This document shows positions 25,166 through 33,963 of a stretch of DNA of 57,813 nt, piece by piece. How positions within the stretch are numbered: position 1 is the first letter of the stretch; every line of letters begins with the position of its first letter. The position numbers were made by a program, and so were the translations under genes. Below the pieces are notes generated by a model that was given only the letters and a program-made list of their open reading frames with translations, did no database searches and was not told where the DNA came from. The DNA comes from Candidatus Cryosericum hinesii (GTDB taxonomy: Bacteria; Caldisericota; Caldisericia; Cryosericales; Cryosericaceae). The stretch spans positions 7,655 to 65,467 of the forward strand of contig NZ_QXIW01000023.1 of the NCBI RefSeq assembly GCF_003570985.1, read 5' to 3'.

Positions 25166-26286
25166 AACCGCTCCAGTTCCTCGGGAGGTGCTGTCGAAAT
25201 GTCGACTTGCTGTTGCTTTGCATAGTCACGGACACGACCATATCGGTCGCGAAACTTGTCGAATGAGTGTTGCAGGGCCTTCACAGGGTTGACACCTGAG
25301 AGCCGCGCGACGTTGAGGGCAGAAAAGAGGACGTCGCCCAGCTCCATGGCCAGCGCATCTTCGTCCCTGGATGGAGCGTTCAGTTCCTCTCCCAACTCGC
25401 TGGTCTCCTCAAGCAGCTTGCCATAAGCCTGATCCGCCGATTCGAAATCGAACCCGTCGGAACGGGCAGTCTCCTGCGAAAGCAAGGCGTTCTCGATGGA
25501 CGATAGCAGTTTCGCACTGTCGACAAAGTGCTTCTTCCGGCCCTCAAGGATCTTAAGCTTTTGCCAGTTCTCCAGCACTTGGTCGCTCGACGTCACAGAC
25601 ATGCTGCCGAACACATGCGGATGTCTGAATGTCAGCTTGTCGTCAGCGGTCCGGACCACGTCACAGATGTCGAATCCGTCTTCCTCACGGGCGACTTCCG
25701 ACTGGATGAACACCTGCAGCAACAGGTCCCCCAGCTCCTCTTCGAGGTTGTTGGCACTGTCTCTCTGTATGGCGAGAGCTACCTCATAGGATTCTTCCAG
25801 AAGCGAGTCCAGAAGCGATACATGCGTCTGCTGGCGGTCCCAGGGACACTTTTGGCGCAACTCGGCGATGAGCAGCCTGAACTCCTCAAGAGTTGTATAT
25901 TGGGTGCCAACAAGAGGCCAGAGAACGTCGGCCAGCCGTATCGCCTCCCGAGCCAGGTCGTCGGGCTCGATTGTCGGAGCACGAGACAGCCCAGGTAACC
26001 GGCCAAGAAGCCCTGTAACAACAGACACCATGTCGACGGGGCACAAGCAGATGATTATGCCATAGTGCCGACCGGCAAAACGCATCCATGTCAGGAAACC
26101 GATAGCCTCTACCGGATCCAGCAGGGTCCGGGCCGAGGCTGGCAGCAACCGGAGACTGGAGGCCGACGCATAGACCAGAGCATCCGTTCCAGCCGGCACC
26201 GCCAGGGCAAAGCGTCGTCCAGTGTCGATCAGGGACTGCAGGTGAAGGTCTTGCTCCGTAATGACGCGTATTTCGTATTCTTCCAT
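25141..26286 (-). CDS. mazG: Nucleoside triphosphate pyrophosphohydrolase MazG
   Basis: Hydrolyses NTPs/dNTPs to NMP plus PPi, cleaning the pool and lowering ppGpp. Two MazG folds: the first begins LIAELRQKCPWDRQQTH (about 160) with EESYEV and EEELGD metal sites, the second has LEETSELGEEL and ELGDVLFSA. The N-terminal 150 residues are not the full tetrapyrrole-methylase domain of YabN-like proteins, and I do not recognise them. Gap of 4 nt to mfd. Order pth-mfd-mazG parallels the pth-mfd-yabN region of Bacillus. Confidence 0.92.
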   Translation of the reverse strand: MEEYEIRVITEQDLHLQSLIDTGRRFALAVPAGTDALVYASASSLRLLPASARTLLDPVEAIGFLTWMRFAGRHYGIIICLCPVDMVSVVTGLLGRLPGLSRAPTIEPDDLAREAIRLADVLWPLVGTQYTTLEEFRLLIAELRQKCPWDRQQTHVSLLDSLLEESYEVALAIQRDSANNLEEELGDLLLQVFIQSEVAREEDGFDICDVVRTADDKLTFRHPHVFGSMSVTSSDQVLENWQKLKILEGRKKHFVDSAKLLSSIENALLSQETARSDGFDFESADQAYGKLLEETSELGEELNAPSRDEDALAMELGDVLFSALNVARLSGVNPVKALQHSFDKFRDRYGRVRDYAKQQQVDISTAPPEELERLWQLAKNT

Positions 26287-26290
26287 CCTT

Positions 26291-29200
26291 TTAGTGTACC
26301 GTTTCCGACCCCGAAAGCAAGGATGAAAGCAGAGTGAGCGGTTTCTGGTCCGCCTTCATGGGAAGGACCACCGAGTCCCGCACGGTTCGGGCGTGCGCGA
26401 CCTGATCGACATGGGTGCGAAGGAACCGTGTGGCTGCTTCCTCAGCGCCGAATTCAAGAACAAGCACGTGGCCCGATTCTTTGACGGACGACACGCCGAG
26501 CGGAATCAGCGACAGTTCGAGGCGTTTCAGCGCAAAGATCCCCTCTACCTCAGAAGGGAGAGTTCCATAGCGGTCGATGGTCCGCTCTTCGAGTGCTGTC
26601 AGATCCTGCCCGCCAGCCCGTTCAACAGCGTTGTAGAGCGCCAGCCGTTCACCCGAGTCGGCCACATAGGTCTCGGGGATGAACGCGGACACGCCAAGAA
26701 TGATCACAGGCTTCGCCACAGGCTCCGAGTACTGGCCACGTACCCTCATGATCTCCTCCTCAACCATTGAGAGGAACATGTGGTACCCCACGTCGGAGAA
26801 GCGGCCGCTCTGCTTTACGCCAAGGACGTCACCGGCGCCACGCAGCTCCAAGTCCTTGAGAGCGATCTGCAGGCCGGCTCCGAAGTCCACGGCCGAGGCA
26901 ATGGCTTCCAGACGCTTGAAAGCAACTGATTCACGCATGATGCCATGGGAATAGAAAATATAAGCATAGGCATGACGTTGAGCACGACCTACCCTGCCAC
27001 GAAGCTGATAGAGCTGAGCAAGTCCCAAACGCTCTCCCTCGTCAACGATGATCGTGTTGACGTTGGGGAAATCGAGTCCTGCTTCGATGATGGTGGTCGA
27101 CACGAGGATATCGTACTTGCCTTCGTAGAAGTCCAGCATGATCTGTTCCAGAACTTCACTCCTCAACTGCCCATGTGCTACCGCGATGCGGGCCTCGGGA
27201 AACAGTCGACTGAGCAGTGCAAACCGGGCCTCGATGTCATTGATGCGATTGTGGACAAAGTATACTTGTCCATGACGCTGCAGCTCGGCACGAATAGCCC
27301 GCGTCAACTGCTCCTCGTCGAAGGGCATCAGGAACGTCCTGATGGGATACCGGCCGACCGGGGGCGTGTTGATGAGGGAGATGTCCCGGATACCTACGAT
27401 AGACGATTCCAATGTGCGCGGGATGGGCGTGGCACTGAGAGTCAGCACATCGACCTCAGCTTTCATCTTCTTGATCTTCTCCTTGTCCAGAACACCAAAA
27501 AGTTGTTCCTCGTCGACAATCATCAAACCAATGTCCTTGAAGTCGCCTGCCATATTCAGGACCTTGTGGGTACCGACCGCGATGTCGACACCACCCTCGT
27601 GCAAAAGCTTGCGGTCGGCCGCGAGTTCCCTGGAGCCTACCATCCTTGAGAATAGTGCGACCTTGTAGCCAATCGGGTCGAAGCGGGCCTCCAGGTTGCG
27701 AAAGTGCTGCATCGCCAGGATGGTCGTCGGAGCGACGATGGCGACCTGTTTGCCGTTTGCGACCGCGCGCGCCGCCGCCCGTATGGCCACCTCGGTCTTC
27801 CCGAAGCCGACATCTCCACACACCAGGCGATCCATCGGCTTTCCCGCCTCCATGTCGCTGAGGACGTCGGCGATAGCCTTGGACTGATCGGGGGTCAACT
27901 CGTAGGCGAAAGCGTCGACGACCGGTACCTCCAACTCTGGATTCGGCTTGAACATATAGCCCTCGCGCGCATGGCGCTTGGCTGCCGTCTCGAGCAGTTC
28001 ATGGGCGATACGCCGGGCATCTTCTGCAGCCTCCTTGCGTGCCCGTTTCCACTTCCGCGATCCTGGTTCGTCCAAGGTTATCTCCGTGCGATCGCCAACA
28101 TATTTCTCGAGATATCCCAGGCGTTCGACAGGCACATGGAGCAATGAGTGATCCTTGTATTCCAGAGAGATATAGTCCCGGGTGACACCATCGACCGTCA
28201 TGGCATTTATGCCCCTGAACACGCCGATGCCGTAGTCCCGATGGACGACGTAGTCGCCTTCGTGCAAGTCCTCGAGACGAGAGATGGCCTGGGAAAAGCG
28301 GGTCGTCTTCTTGGGGCTCATCGTGGCCTTCGGGAACAGTTCCTTGTCCGTCAGAACCATGAATCCCTCTGCGGCAAACCCCACCGACAGGGAGCCCTTG
28401 ATAATAGCAAGTCTTGCCATGACACGCGGATCCTCGATCGTATCCATCACCAGATGCTGGGCCTTCTCAGGATTCCACGACACAACGTCGATAGCGGTCT
28501 CTCCGGGGGCGTGGAGGCCGAGGTACTCGCTCAGGGAACCCGACAGCGTCAGTGGAGGCAACTCGCGGGAAGCCGGAGTCATGGCGCCCAGGGCTGAGGT
28601 AGCGGTGAGCGAAATCGACCGGGCAAAATTGCCCAGAGCCAGTCTGGCAGTGTGCTCCACCTGATCGAGCGCGCTGGAGGATGGTACGAGGCCAGCTTGA
28701 ATGCTTCGGTCATAGAGTTCCCGCGCAGAGTCGAAGATCTGCGTCAGTTCGGCTTCAGGGTCGACGTCGGCAAACACTGCTATGGCGCGGGGTCCAAGCA
28801 AGCCGGCAAGACCTCCACACATGCGCTCCGAATTCATATATTGATACAGAAAGTAGTTGACCCCTTTGCTGTTCGTCGTCGAAATGAAGGACTCCAGATC
28901 TTCGAGAAGCTCGGCATCCTGATCCTCACTTCCTTCAGCCGTCTTGCGCTCCTTCTTCCATCGCTCCGCAGCCATAGCGGCAAAACTCCGGCGGGCCTCC
29001 TGGTCCAGCACGACGGGATACGGTGGCAGGATCCCGACTGACGACACGGGCTCCACTGACTGCTGCGTTACGGGGTCGAACAGCTTGATACGGCTTATGA
29101 TATTACCTTCAAGCACAATGCGCGCTGGATACTCTCCCACTTGCGAGTACAGATCGAATACGTTGCCACGCATACTGAACTGACTCATCTCGGTGACCGA

Positions 29201-29728
29201 TGAAACCGGTTCGTACCCCATCTCCAAAAGCCGGCGTCCCAGGGAATGTGGGATGATGCGATCCCCGACAGTCAGCGTAGAAACAAGCTCCGTAAAATCG
29301 CAAGCGGGGATGGAGGGGTCGATGAGCCCCTGGGCCGTCGTGAAAACGACGGTCTCTGCATGCGCATAGATTTGATCAAGGGCTCGGGCTCGGGCGAACG
29401 ACAGTGGACGCGAGTACTGGGTGTACTCCATGATCTCGACGCCTAACTCGGGCAGGATCACGAAGGGGCGCGTGCCCGTGATCGCCGGGGACATGCCGCG
29501 AACCATCGAAGACAGTTCCTCCGCACGGTCGACGCTCGGACAAACGACGACGATGGGTCGAGGGCAGACAGCGACCAGTGCCGCCAGCAACAGCTGCCGA
29601 TAGCCGCTGGATGGACTGGAAACCGTAATGGAGTCCGGTCGTTCAAGCAGCTGCGCGAATCGGACGAACAGTTCGGGAGAACTGGCCTGCGCCTGCTGCA
29701 GCAGCAGGTCGAACGAGCCGGACTGCAT
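26291..29728 (-). CDS. mfd: Transcription-repair coupling factor Mfd
   Basis: Removes RNA polymerase stalled at lesions and recruits UvrA. Full-length 1145 aa: UvrB-like N-terminal module, RNA-polymerase-interacting domain (CarD-like, VHRDYGIGVFRGI about 490) and RecG-like translocase. The translocase has VCGDVGFGKTEVAIRAA, DEEQLFGVLDKE, LSATPIPRTLESSIVGIRD and QLRGRVGRAQRHAYAY, followed by the TRCF C-terminal domain. The start codon shares one base with the pth stop (TGATG). Confidence 0.97.
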   Translation of the reverse strand: MQSGSFDLLLQQAQASSPELFVRFAQLLERPDSITVSSPSSGYRQLLLAALVAVCPRPIVVVCPSVDRAEELSSMVRGMSPAITGTRPFVILPELGVEIMEYTQYSRPLSFARARALDQIYAHAETVVFTTAQGLIDPSIPACDFTELVSTLTVGDRIIPHSLGRRLLEMGYEPVSSVTEMSQFSMRGNVFDLYSQVGEYPARIVLEGNIISRIKLFDPVTQQSVEPVSSVGILPPYPVVLDQEARRSFAAMAAERWKKERKTAEGSEDQDAELLEDLESFISTTNSKGVNYFLYQYMNSERMCGGLAGLLGPRAIAVFADVDPEAELTQIFDSARELYDRSIQAGLVPSSSALDQVEHTARLALGNFARSISLTATSALGAMTPASRELPPLTLSGSLSEYLGLHAPGETAIDVVSWNPEKAQHLVMDTIEDPRVMARLAIIKGSLSVGFAAEGFMVLTDKELFPKATMSPKKTTRFSQAISRLEDLHEGDYVVHRDYGIGVFRGINAMTVDGVTRDYISLEYKDHSLLHVPVERLGYLEKYVGDRTEITLDEPGSRKWKRARKEAAEDARRIAHELLETAAKRHAREGYMFKPNPELEVPVVDAFAYELTPDQSKAIADVLSDMEAGKPMDRLVCGDVGFGKTEVAIRAAARAVANGKQVAIVAPTTILAMQHFRNLEARFDPIGYKVALFSRMVGSRELAADRKLLHEGGVDIAVGTHKVLNMAGDFKDIGLMIVDEEQLFGVLDKEKIKKMKAEVDVLTLSATPIPRTLESSIVGIRDISLINTPPVGRYPIRTFLMPFDEEQLTRAIRAELQRHGQVYFVHNRINDIEARFALLSRLFPEARIAVAHGQLRSEVLEQIMLDFYEGKYDILVSTTIIEAGLDFPNVNTIIVDEGERLGLAQLYQLRGRVGRAQRHAYAYIFYSHGIMRESVAFKRLEAIASAVDFGAGLQIALKDLELRGAGDVLGVKQSGRFSDVGYHMFLSMVEEEIMRVRGQYSEPVAKPVIILGVSAFIPETYVADSGERLALYNAVERAGGQDLTALEERTIDRYGTLPSEVEGIFALKRLELSLIPLGVSSVKESGHVLVLEFGAEEAATRFLRTHVDQVAHARTVRDSVVLPMKADQKPLTLLSSLLSGSETVH

Positions 29729-30327
29729 CAGTCCTTTGCCACCTTGCGGTTGAACATTTCCTGCGCAGCCATCAGCCCATCACAGACGATGGTTCGGACG
29801 ACAGTCGGCGACTTTGCAATAACATCGATGATGGTTGGCCACTCGGACCTGGAGAATCTTGACAGCACGAAATCGATGACGCCGTCCTTGCTGCGTGGCT
29901 TTTCGATACCGATACGAACCCGCACGAATCCCTTTCCACCACAGTTGTCGGCAATCGATCGGACCCCATTGTGACCTGCGGCTGTGGCGTTGAAGCTCAC
30001 TCTGACAGCGCCGACCGGCAAGTCCATCTCGTCATGGATCACGATAAGATTTTCGAGAAGAATGTTGCGTTCCTTCATCATTGGAGCGATAGCGACGCCG
30101 GAACTGTTCATGAACGTCTGAGGCTTCACCAGGACTATCCTGACGGGTTCCGGCTCGTCACAGAGAGCCAGGTCGACGGCTGCCCAGTGCGCAAGTCGAT
30201 TGTGGTTGAACTTGTGAACCTTGAACGAATGTGCGATAGCGTCGAGGGCCATGAAGCCCACGTTATGTCGTGTCTCATCGTATTCGGCACCCGGGTTTCC
30301 CAGTCCTGCGATCATAATCGTTTTCAC
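29728..30327 (-). CDS. pth: Peptidyl-tRNA hydrolase
   Basis: Recycles peptidyl-tRNA released from ribosomes. MIAGLGNPGAEYDETRHNVG holds the catalytic His and substrate Asn, followed by LVKPQTFMNSSG and DEMDLPVG with the catalytic Asp. About 199 aa from the GTG at 30327. There is no ribosome-binding sequence, and the -10 box ends only 7 nt before this GTG, so I predict a leaderless mRNA starting at the GTG itself. The longer open frame upstream lies across the promoter. It heads an uninterrupted 11-gene run ending with tpiA. Confidence 0.94.
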   Translation of the reverse strand: MKTIMIAGLGNPGAEYDETRHNVGFMALDAIAHSFKVHKFNHNRLAHWAAVDLALCDEPEPVRIVLVKPQTFMNSSGVAIAPMMKERNILLENLIVIHDEMDLPVGAVRVSFNATAAGHNGVRSIADNCGGKGFVRVRIGIEKPRSKDGVIDFVLSRFSRSEWPTIIDVIAKSPTVVRTIVCDGLMAAQEMFNRKVAKD

Positions 30328-30334
30328 AGATGGT

Positions 30335-30362
30335 ATACTACTCGGGAGGGGCCCGATTTCAA
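30335..30362 (-). promoter_or_regulatory. Leaderless-type promoter of pth operon
   Basis: Minus strand TTGAAA (30362-30357), 16-bp spacer, TAGTAT (30340-30335), 7 nt, then the GTG of pth. Divergent from the rplU promoter, with only 11 bp between the two -35 boxes. Confidence 0.6.
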
Positions 30363-30373
30363 GCTGTGAACGG

Positions 30374-30401
30374 TTGACAGGGGCCTCGAACACCGTATAC
30401 T
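30374..30401 (+). promoter_or_regulatory. Promoter of rplU operon
   Basis: Perfect TTGACA (30374-30379), 16-bp spacer, TATACT (30396-30401). The predicted transcript has a leader of about 66 nt before rplU. Confidence 0.8.
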
Positions 30402-30412
30402 TTCTTCGCATT

Positions 30413-30449
30413 GGTCGGGTTCCCTAAGTGCCGCAAGGCCGCCTCGACC
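30413..30449 (+). promoter_or_regulatory. Hairpin in rplU leader, possible L21-type autoregulatory site
   Basis: GGTCG/CGACC (30413-30417 with 30445-30449) closes an inner helix GCC-GCAA-GGC (30430-30439) with a GNRA tetraloop, located between the promoter and the GGAGGT of rplU. Bacillota have an L21 leader at this place; membership here is untested. Confidence 0.4.
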
Positions 30450-30474
30450 GAGCAATTCTTCGTGGAGGTAGTCT

Positions 30475-30783
30475 ATGTACGCTGTAATTGAAGCAGCAGG
30501 AAGGCAGTATCGGGTCGAGCTTGGCGAGACCGTCAAGATGGAAAAAATCGCCAGCGAACCCGGCACGCCGATCGTGTTTGACAAAGTCCTCGTCGTCACC
30601 ACTGACGCCGGCACTCAAATTGGCAAGCCCTACGTTCTGGACGCGAAGGTGAGCGGTACGATCCTTCGTACCACGCGTGACCGTAAGATCCGTGTCTTCA
30701 CCTACAAGAACAAGACGACGCACAAGAAGCTCATAGGGCACAGACAGACATCGACCTACGTGAAGATCACGGAGATCGGGTAA
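30475..30783 (+). CDS. rplU: 50S ribosomal protein L21
   Basis: 102 aa. [18 protein letters not shown] is the L21 N-terminus. The C-terminal [20 protein letters not shown] is the 23S-rRNA-binding tail. GGAGGT precedes ATG. Followed after 15 nt by rpmA; the small prp protease gene often found between them in Bacillota is absent. Confidence 0.98.
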   Translation: MYAVIEAAGRQYRVELGETVKMEKIASEPGTPIVFDKVLVVTTDAGTQIGKPYVLDAKVSGTILRTTRDRKIRVFTYKNKTTHKKLIGHRQTSTYVKITEIG

Positions 30784-30798
30784 GAGGGGCGGTGAACA

Positions 30799-31095
30799 AT
30801 GGCACATAAGAAAGCAGGCGGTAAGTCACGTAACGGGCGGGACAGCAACCCGCAATATCTCGGCGTCAAGCTGTATGATGGCCAAGTTGTTCGGTCAGGT
30901 AACATCATCGTACGTCAGCGTGGCGAGCATTTCAAAGCCGGCAAGGGCGTCATGATGGGCCGAGACTATACCCTGTTCGCCGTCGTCGACGGAACAGTAA
31001 AGTTCGAGTCGCTCAAGACCGTGAAGCGCGTTCATGTGCTTCCTGTCCCCGAGCTCCCTGTTTCGGAAGTCACTGTTCCTGAACAGGCGAACTAG
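30799..31095 (+). CDS. rpmA: 50S ribosomal protein L27
   Basis: 98 aa, beginning [20 protein letters not shown]. The flexible N-terminus starts directly at MAHKK, without the cleavable extension that Prp removes in many Bacillota, consistent with the missing prp gene. L27 reaches the peptidyl-transferase centre. The C-terminal tail ([17 protein letters not shown]) is longer and more acidic than usual. Confidence 0.97.
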   Translation: MAHKKAGGKSRNGRDSNPQYLGVKLYDGQVVRSGNIIVRQRGEHFKAGKGVMMGRDYTLFAVVDGTVKFESLKTVKRVHVLPVPELPVSEVTVPEQAN

Positions 31096-31115
31096 CACAC
31101 ATAAGGAGCATTTCC

Positions 31116-32417
31116 ATTAGAGACTCAGCTGACCGCATTCTCGACGAGGTCATAGTTCGAGTCACCTCGGGACACGGCGGAAACGGAGCAATGAGCTTCC
31201 GCCGTGAGAAGTATGTAGAGAAAGGCGGGCCGGATGGCGGTGAGGGTGGCAGAGGTGGCGACGTCATCTTTGTTTCTACCGGCCGATACTCGAGTCTTCA
31301 GTTCTTCGCAAAGAAGCGGACGTTCAGGGCCCAGGCTGGAGAGCCAGGCGCTGGACGCAACAAGCATGGGAGCGATGGACTGGACATTACCATCCTCGTC
31401 CCGCTGGGCACCGTCCTGACGGATATTGTCTCGGAGGAAGTCCTGGCGGATCTGGTCGACGAGGGCGAGACTGTCACGGTAGCCCATGGCGGAAGCGGTG
31501 GCCGAGGTAATGCATCTTTTGCCACATCCGTCGACCGTGCCCCGAGGTACTGCGAACAGGGTATCCCTGCGGAGGAACGTCGCATCAGGCTGCGCCTGAA
31601 GGTCCTTGGCGACGTCGGCATTGTCGGCTTTCCGAACGCAGGCAAGAGCACACTGTTGAGCAAGCTTTCTGCGGCACACCCGAAGATTGCCGACTATCCC
31701 TTCACGACGTTGTCCCCCAACCTGGGCGTAGCATTCTCGCCAAACAGTGAGCGCATCACATTTGCGGATATCCCAGGGCTTGTGGAAGGAGCCGCGGAAG
31801 GTCGCGGACTTGGCAACAAGTTTCTCGCCCACATCGAACGCAGCCGGGTTCTGCTGTTTCTGGTTGACGGTAGTTCGTCCGACCCCGACCCGGTTCAGGC
31901 GTATCACCTGCTCTGCCGTGAACTGGAACAATACAGTGAACAGCTCGCAGGCAAGCCCCGATTGATTGTCGTCAACAAGATCGACCTGATTTCCGCGCAG
32001 AAGCGCACAGGGATTCGTACCCGCTTTGTCCATCAAGGTATCGAGCCTTTGATGATTTCCGCACTGGAAAATCGTGGCATTGATGCCGTCATCGAACGTG
32101 GATTGGCTCTCGTGCAGTCTGCGCCTGTGCCTCCCCGTGAACAGGTGACGAGGATCTACAAGCTGAAATTGTCCGATGAGACATTCGAAATCTCCCGGCT
32201 TCCCGACGGCATGCTCAGTGCATCAGGACGCTATCTCGACCGGATTATCCACACGACCGACTTCGAGAAGCCGTTCCAGGTCACATTGCTGGACCAGAGG
32301 ATGCGTAAGATCGGCGTCGAAAAGGCTCTCCGCAAGAAGGGAGCCCGTGACGGACAGAGCGTCATGATCGGCGGCCACGTATTCACTCTGGGGGAAGAGA
32401 CAACCACCAAGCGATGA
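31116..32417 (+). CDS. obg: GTPase Obg
   Basis: Large-subunit assembly and stringent-response GTPase. Glycine-rich Obg domain (HGGNGAMSFRREKYV onward, to about 160), G domain with GFPNAGKSTLLS, DIPGLVEGAAEGRGLG and NKID, then the C-terminal OCT domain (about 345-430). The first in-frame ATG (31191) would delete conserved residues before MSFRREK, and no GTG or TTG exists before it. AAGGAG at 31103-31108 is 7 nt from an in-frame ATT at 31116, which I take as start (433 aa). Another ATT at 31137 lies nearer the usual family start but lacks a ribosome site. ATGA overlap with nadD. Confidence 0.93.
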   Translation: MRDSADRILDEVIVRVTSGHGGNGAMSFRREKYVEKGGPDGGEGGRGGDVIFVSTGRYSSLQFFAKKRTFRAQAGEPGAGRNKHGSDGLDITILVPLGTVLTDIVSEEVLADLVDEGETVTVAHGGSGGRGNASFATSVDRAPRYCEQGIPAEERRIRLRLKVLGDVGIVGFPNAGKSTLLSKLSAAHPKIADYPFTTLSPNLGVAFSPNSERITFADIPGLVEGAAEGRGLGNKFLAHIERSRVLLFLVDGSSSDPDPVQAYHLLCRELEQYSEQLAGKPRLIVVNKIDLISAQKRTGIRTRFVHQGIEPLMISALENRGIDAVIERGLALVQSAPVPPREQVTRIYKLKLSDETFEISRLPDGMLSASGRYLDRIIHTTDFEKPFQVTLLDQRMRKIGVEKALRKKGARDGQSVMIGGHVFTLGEETTTKR

Positions 32418-33001
32418 AGACCGTGCTGTATGGGGGAGCGTTCGACCCTGTCCACGCCGGCCACGTTTTTGTCGGCCATGAGGCTCTTCGTCTCATGGCC
32501 TCTTCTACGCTCATTCTCATCCCCACTGGTCTTCCCAACCCGGACTTTGACAAGTGCCTCTCCGCATCCGATGCTGATCGTGTGGCAATGCTGCAGCTTG
32601 CCTTCGCAGGGGTGCCCGATGTGGAAATCTCTGACGTCGAATTACGCCGTGAGCCACGACCATCCTATTTCGTGGACACGCTGGAAGGTCTCCGTCCGGG
32701 GCTGGGTACGGGCAAGCCAGTGCTGCTTCTCGGTGAGGACCAGCTCTTGTCGTTCCCGCAGTGGCACAGATACCAGGATATCCTCGATCAAGTTGAACTA
32801 TGGTTCGTCCCGCGCGCCGGTCGGCATCGTTCAGGCAACCTGGAGATCCCTGCGAGGGCTCTGTTCGATATCAACCCCTTCGACAGCTTGTCGTCGACCC
32901 TGATTCGCAACAGGCTGCAGCAGGGTTTGTCTGTCGATGGCCTGGTGCCTGCGTCTGTTGCTGCGTATATTGCAGAGCACGGATTGTACAGAGGTCAGTG
33001 A
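32414..33001 (+). CDS. nadD: Nicotinate-nucleotide adenylyltransferase
   Basis: Converts nicotinate mononucleotide plus ATP to deamido-NAD. YGGAFDPVHAGHVF carries the HxGH-type nucleotide site and SSTLIRNRL the C-terminal SSTxIR site; 195 aa is standard. Start overlaps obg by 4 nt. obg-nadD-yqeK is a conserved Bacillota order (normally followed by rsfS, absent here). Confidence 0.96.
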   Translation: MKTVLYGGAFDPVHAGHVFVGHEALRLMASSTLILIPTGLPNPDFDKCLSASDADRVAMLQLAFAGVPDVEISDVELRREPRPSYFVDTLEGLRPGLGTGKPVLLLGEDQLLSFPQWHRYQDILDQVELWFVPRAGRHRSGNLEIPARALFDINPFDSLSSTLIRNRLQQGLSVDGLVPASVAAYIAEHGLYRGQ

Positions 33002-33606
33002 TACCAGAGGAGAGAGCCCGCTTGGTCGACCTCGTTGCCGGGCGTGTTCCGAAGAAACGTCTGAAGCACATGCTCCGCGTGGAGACGCTGGCAGTGAGAC
33101 TTGCCCGTTTCTGGGGAGTATCCGAGGAGAAGGCCAGCGTCGCTTCTCTGCTGCACGACATCGCGAGGGATGAGCCCGAATCGTTCCTGCTCGAGCTGGT
33201 CAAGGACACGGATGACCCTCTGGTTCGTGAGATGGCTGAGACGTTCGCCCCGGTAGTCCTCCATGCCCCAGTTGGGGCGCTGATCGCCCGACGCGACTTT
33301 GGTGTGGATGATCCTGAGATTCTTCGGGCAATTGCTCTGCATACGACCGGTGCCCCTCACATGGACCGACTGGCGATGATCGTCTTCCTTGCCGACTACT
33401 GTGAGTCGGGCCGCCACTTTGCCGGCGTCGAGGAAGTCCGCTCTGTACTGTTCAGCAGTCTCGAAACCGCAATGCTGCGCGCGCTTGAGCAGACGCTGCT
33501 CTATCTGCGCCAGAATTCCCGTCCGATCGACAGACATACACTCGACGCAATGGCTGCTTTCGCACGTCTGGCTGCAGAAGACTCGCAGCGCCTTCACCAG
33601 GGTTGA
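32998..33606 (+). CDS. yqeK: HD-domain hydrolase YqeK
   Basis: 202-aa HD protein: HMLRVETLAVRLA, LLHDIARDE (HD pair), HAPVGA, HTTGAP and FLADYCESGR, the YqeK pattern. Bacillota YqeK is a symmetrical Ap4A hydrolase with an iron centre. GTG at 32998 overlaps the nadD stop (GTGA). The upstream open frame from 32800 lies inside nadD and is not YqeK-like. Its TGA stop lies within the -35 of the tRNA promoter. Confidence 0.92.
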   Translation: MIPEERARLVDLVAGRVPKKRLKHMLRVETLAVRLARFWGVSEEKASVASLLHDIARDEPESFLLELVKDTDDPLVREMAETFAPVVLHAPVGALIARRDFGVDDPEILRAIALHTTGAPHMDRLAMIVFLADYCESGRHFAGVEEVRSVLFSSLETAMLRALEQTLLYLRQNSRPIDRHTLDAMAAFARLAAEDSQRLHQG

Positions 33607-33631
33607 CAGAAGCCCCCGCGCCGTGTAGAAT
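33603..33631 (+). promoter_or_regulatory. Promoter for the tRNA-Gly-Cys-Leu cluster
   Basis: TTGACA (33603-33608), 17-bp spacer, TAGAAT (33626-33631), 18 nt before tRNA-Gly. The -35 includes the yqeK stop codon. Confidence 0.75.
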
Positions 33632-33649
33632 ACAGGTGTACATGATTGT

Positions 33650-33724
33650 GCGGGAGTAGCTCAGGGGTAGAGCATCGGCTTCCCAAGCCGAGTGTCGCGG
33701 GTTCAAATCCCGTCTTCCGCTCCA
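33650..33724 (+). tRNA. tRNA-Gly (CCC)
   Basis: Acceptor GCGGGAG/CTTCCGC (one G-U), anticodon stem TCGGC/GCCGA with loop TTCCCAA (anticodon CCC), T arm CGGG/CCCG, encoded CCA. Confidence 0.93.
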
Positions 33725-33726
33725 GA

Positions 33727-33801
33727 GGCGGCATAGCCAAGTGGTAAGGCAAGGGTCTGCAAAACCCTCATACCCCGGTCCGAATCCGGGTGCTGCCTCC
33801 A
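33727..33801 (+). tRNA. tRNA-Cys (GCA)
   Basis: Acceptor GGCGGCA/TGCTGCC, anticodon stem AGGGT/ACCCT with loop CTGCAAA (anticodon GCA), encoded CCA. Two bases after tRNA-Gly. Confidence 0.95.
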
Positions 33802-33822
33802 TTTTTATATCCAGGCATCCCT

Positions 33823-33909
33823 GCCGGGATGGCGGAACTGGCAGACGCACGGGACTTAAAATCCCGCGGTGGCAACACTGTGTGGGTTCAATTCCCACTC
33901 CCGGCACCA
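33823..33909 (+). tRNA. tRNA-Leu (TAA)
   Basis: 87 nt with a class II long variable arm (after CCCGC: GGTGGCAACACTGT). Acceptor GCCGGGA/TCCCGGC, anticodon loop CTTAAAA (anticodon TAA), encoded CCA. No clear terminator follows before the convergent GNAT gene. Confidence 0.95.
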
Positions 33910-33963
33910 CGGTAGTCTCCGTGATGACACAACGTTTCAGTATCTGACATGAGATCGCTGAAC

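Noticed and set aside
24834-25241. Alternative minus frame over the mazG/ybhN overlap
   Set aside because: Would disrupt two well-supported genes and has no motif.
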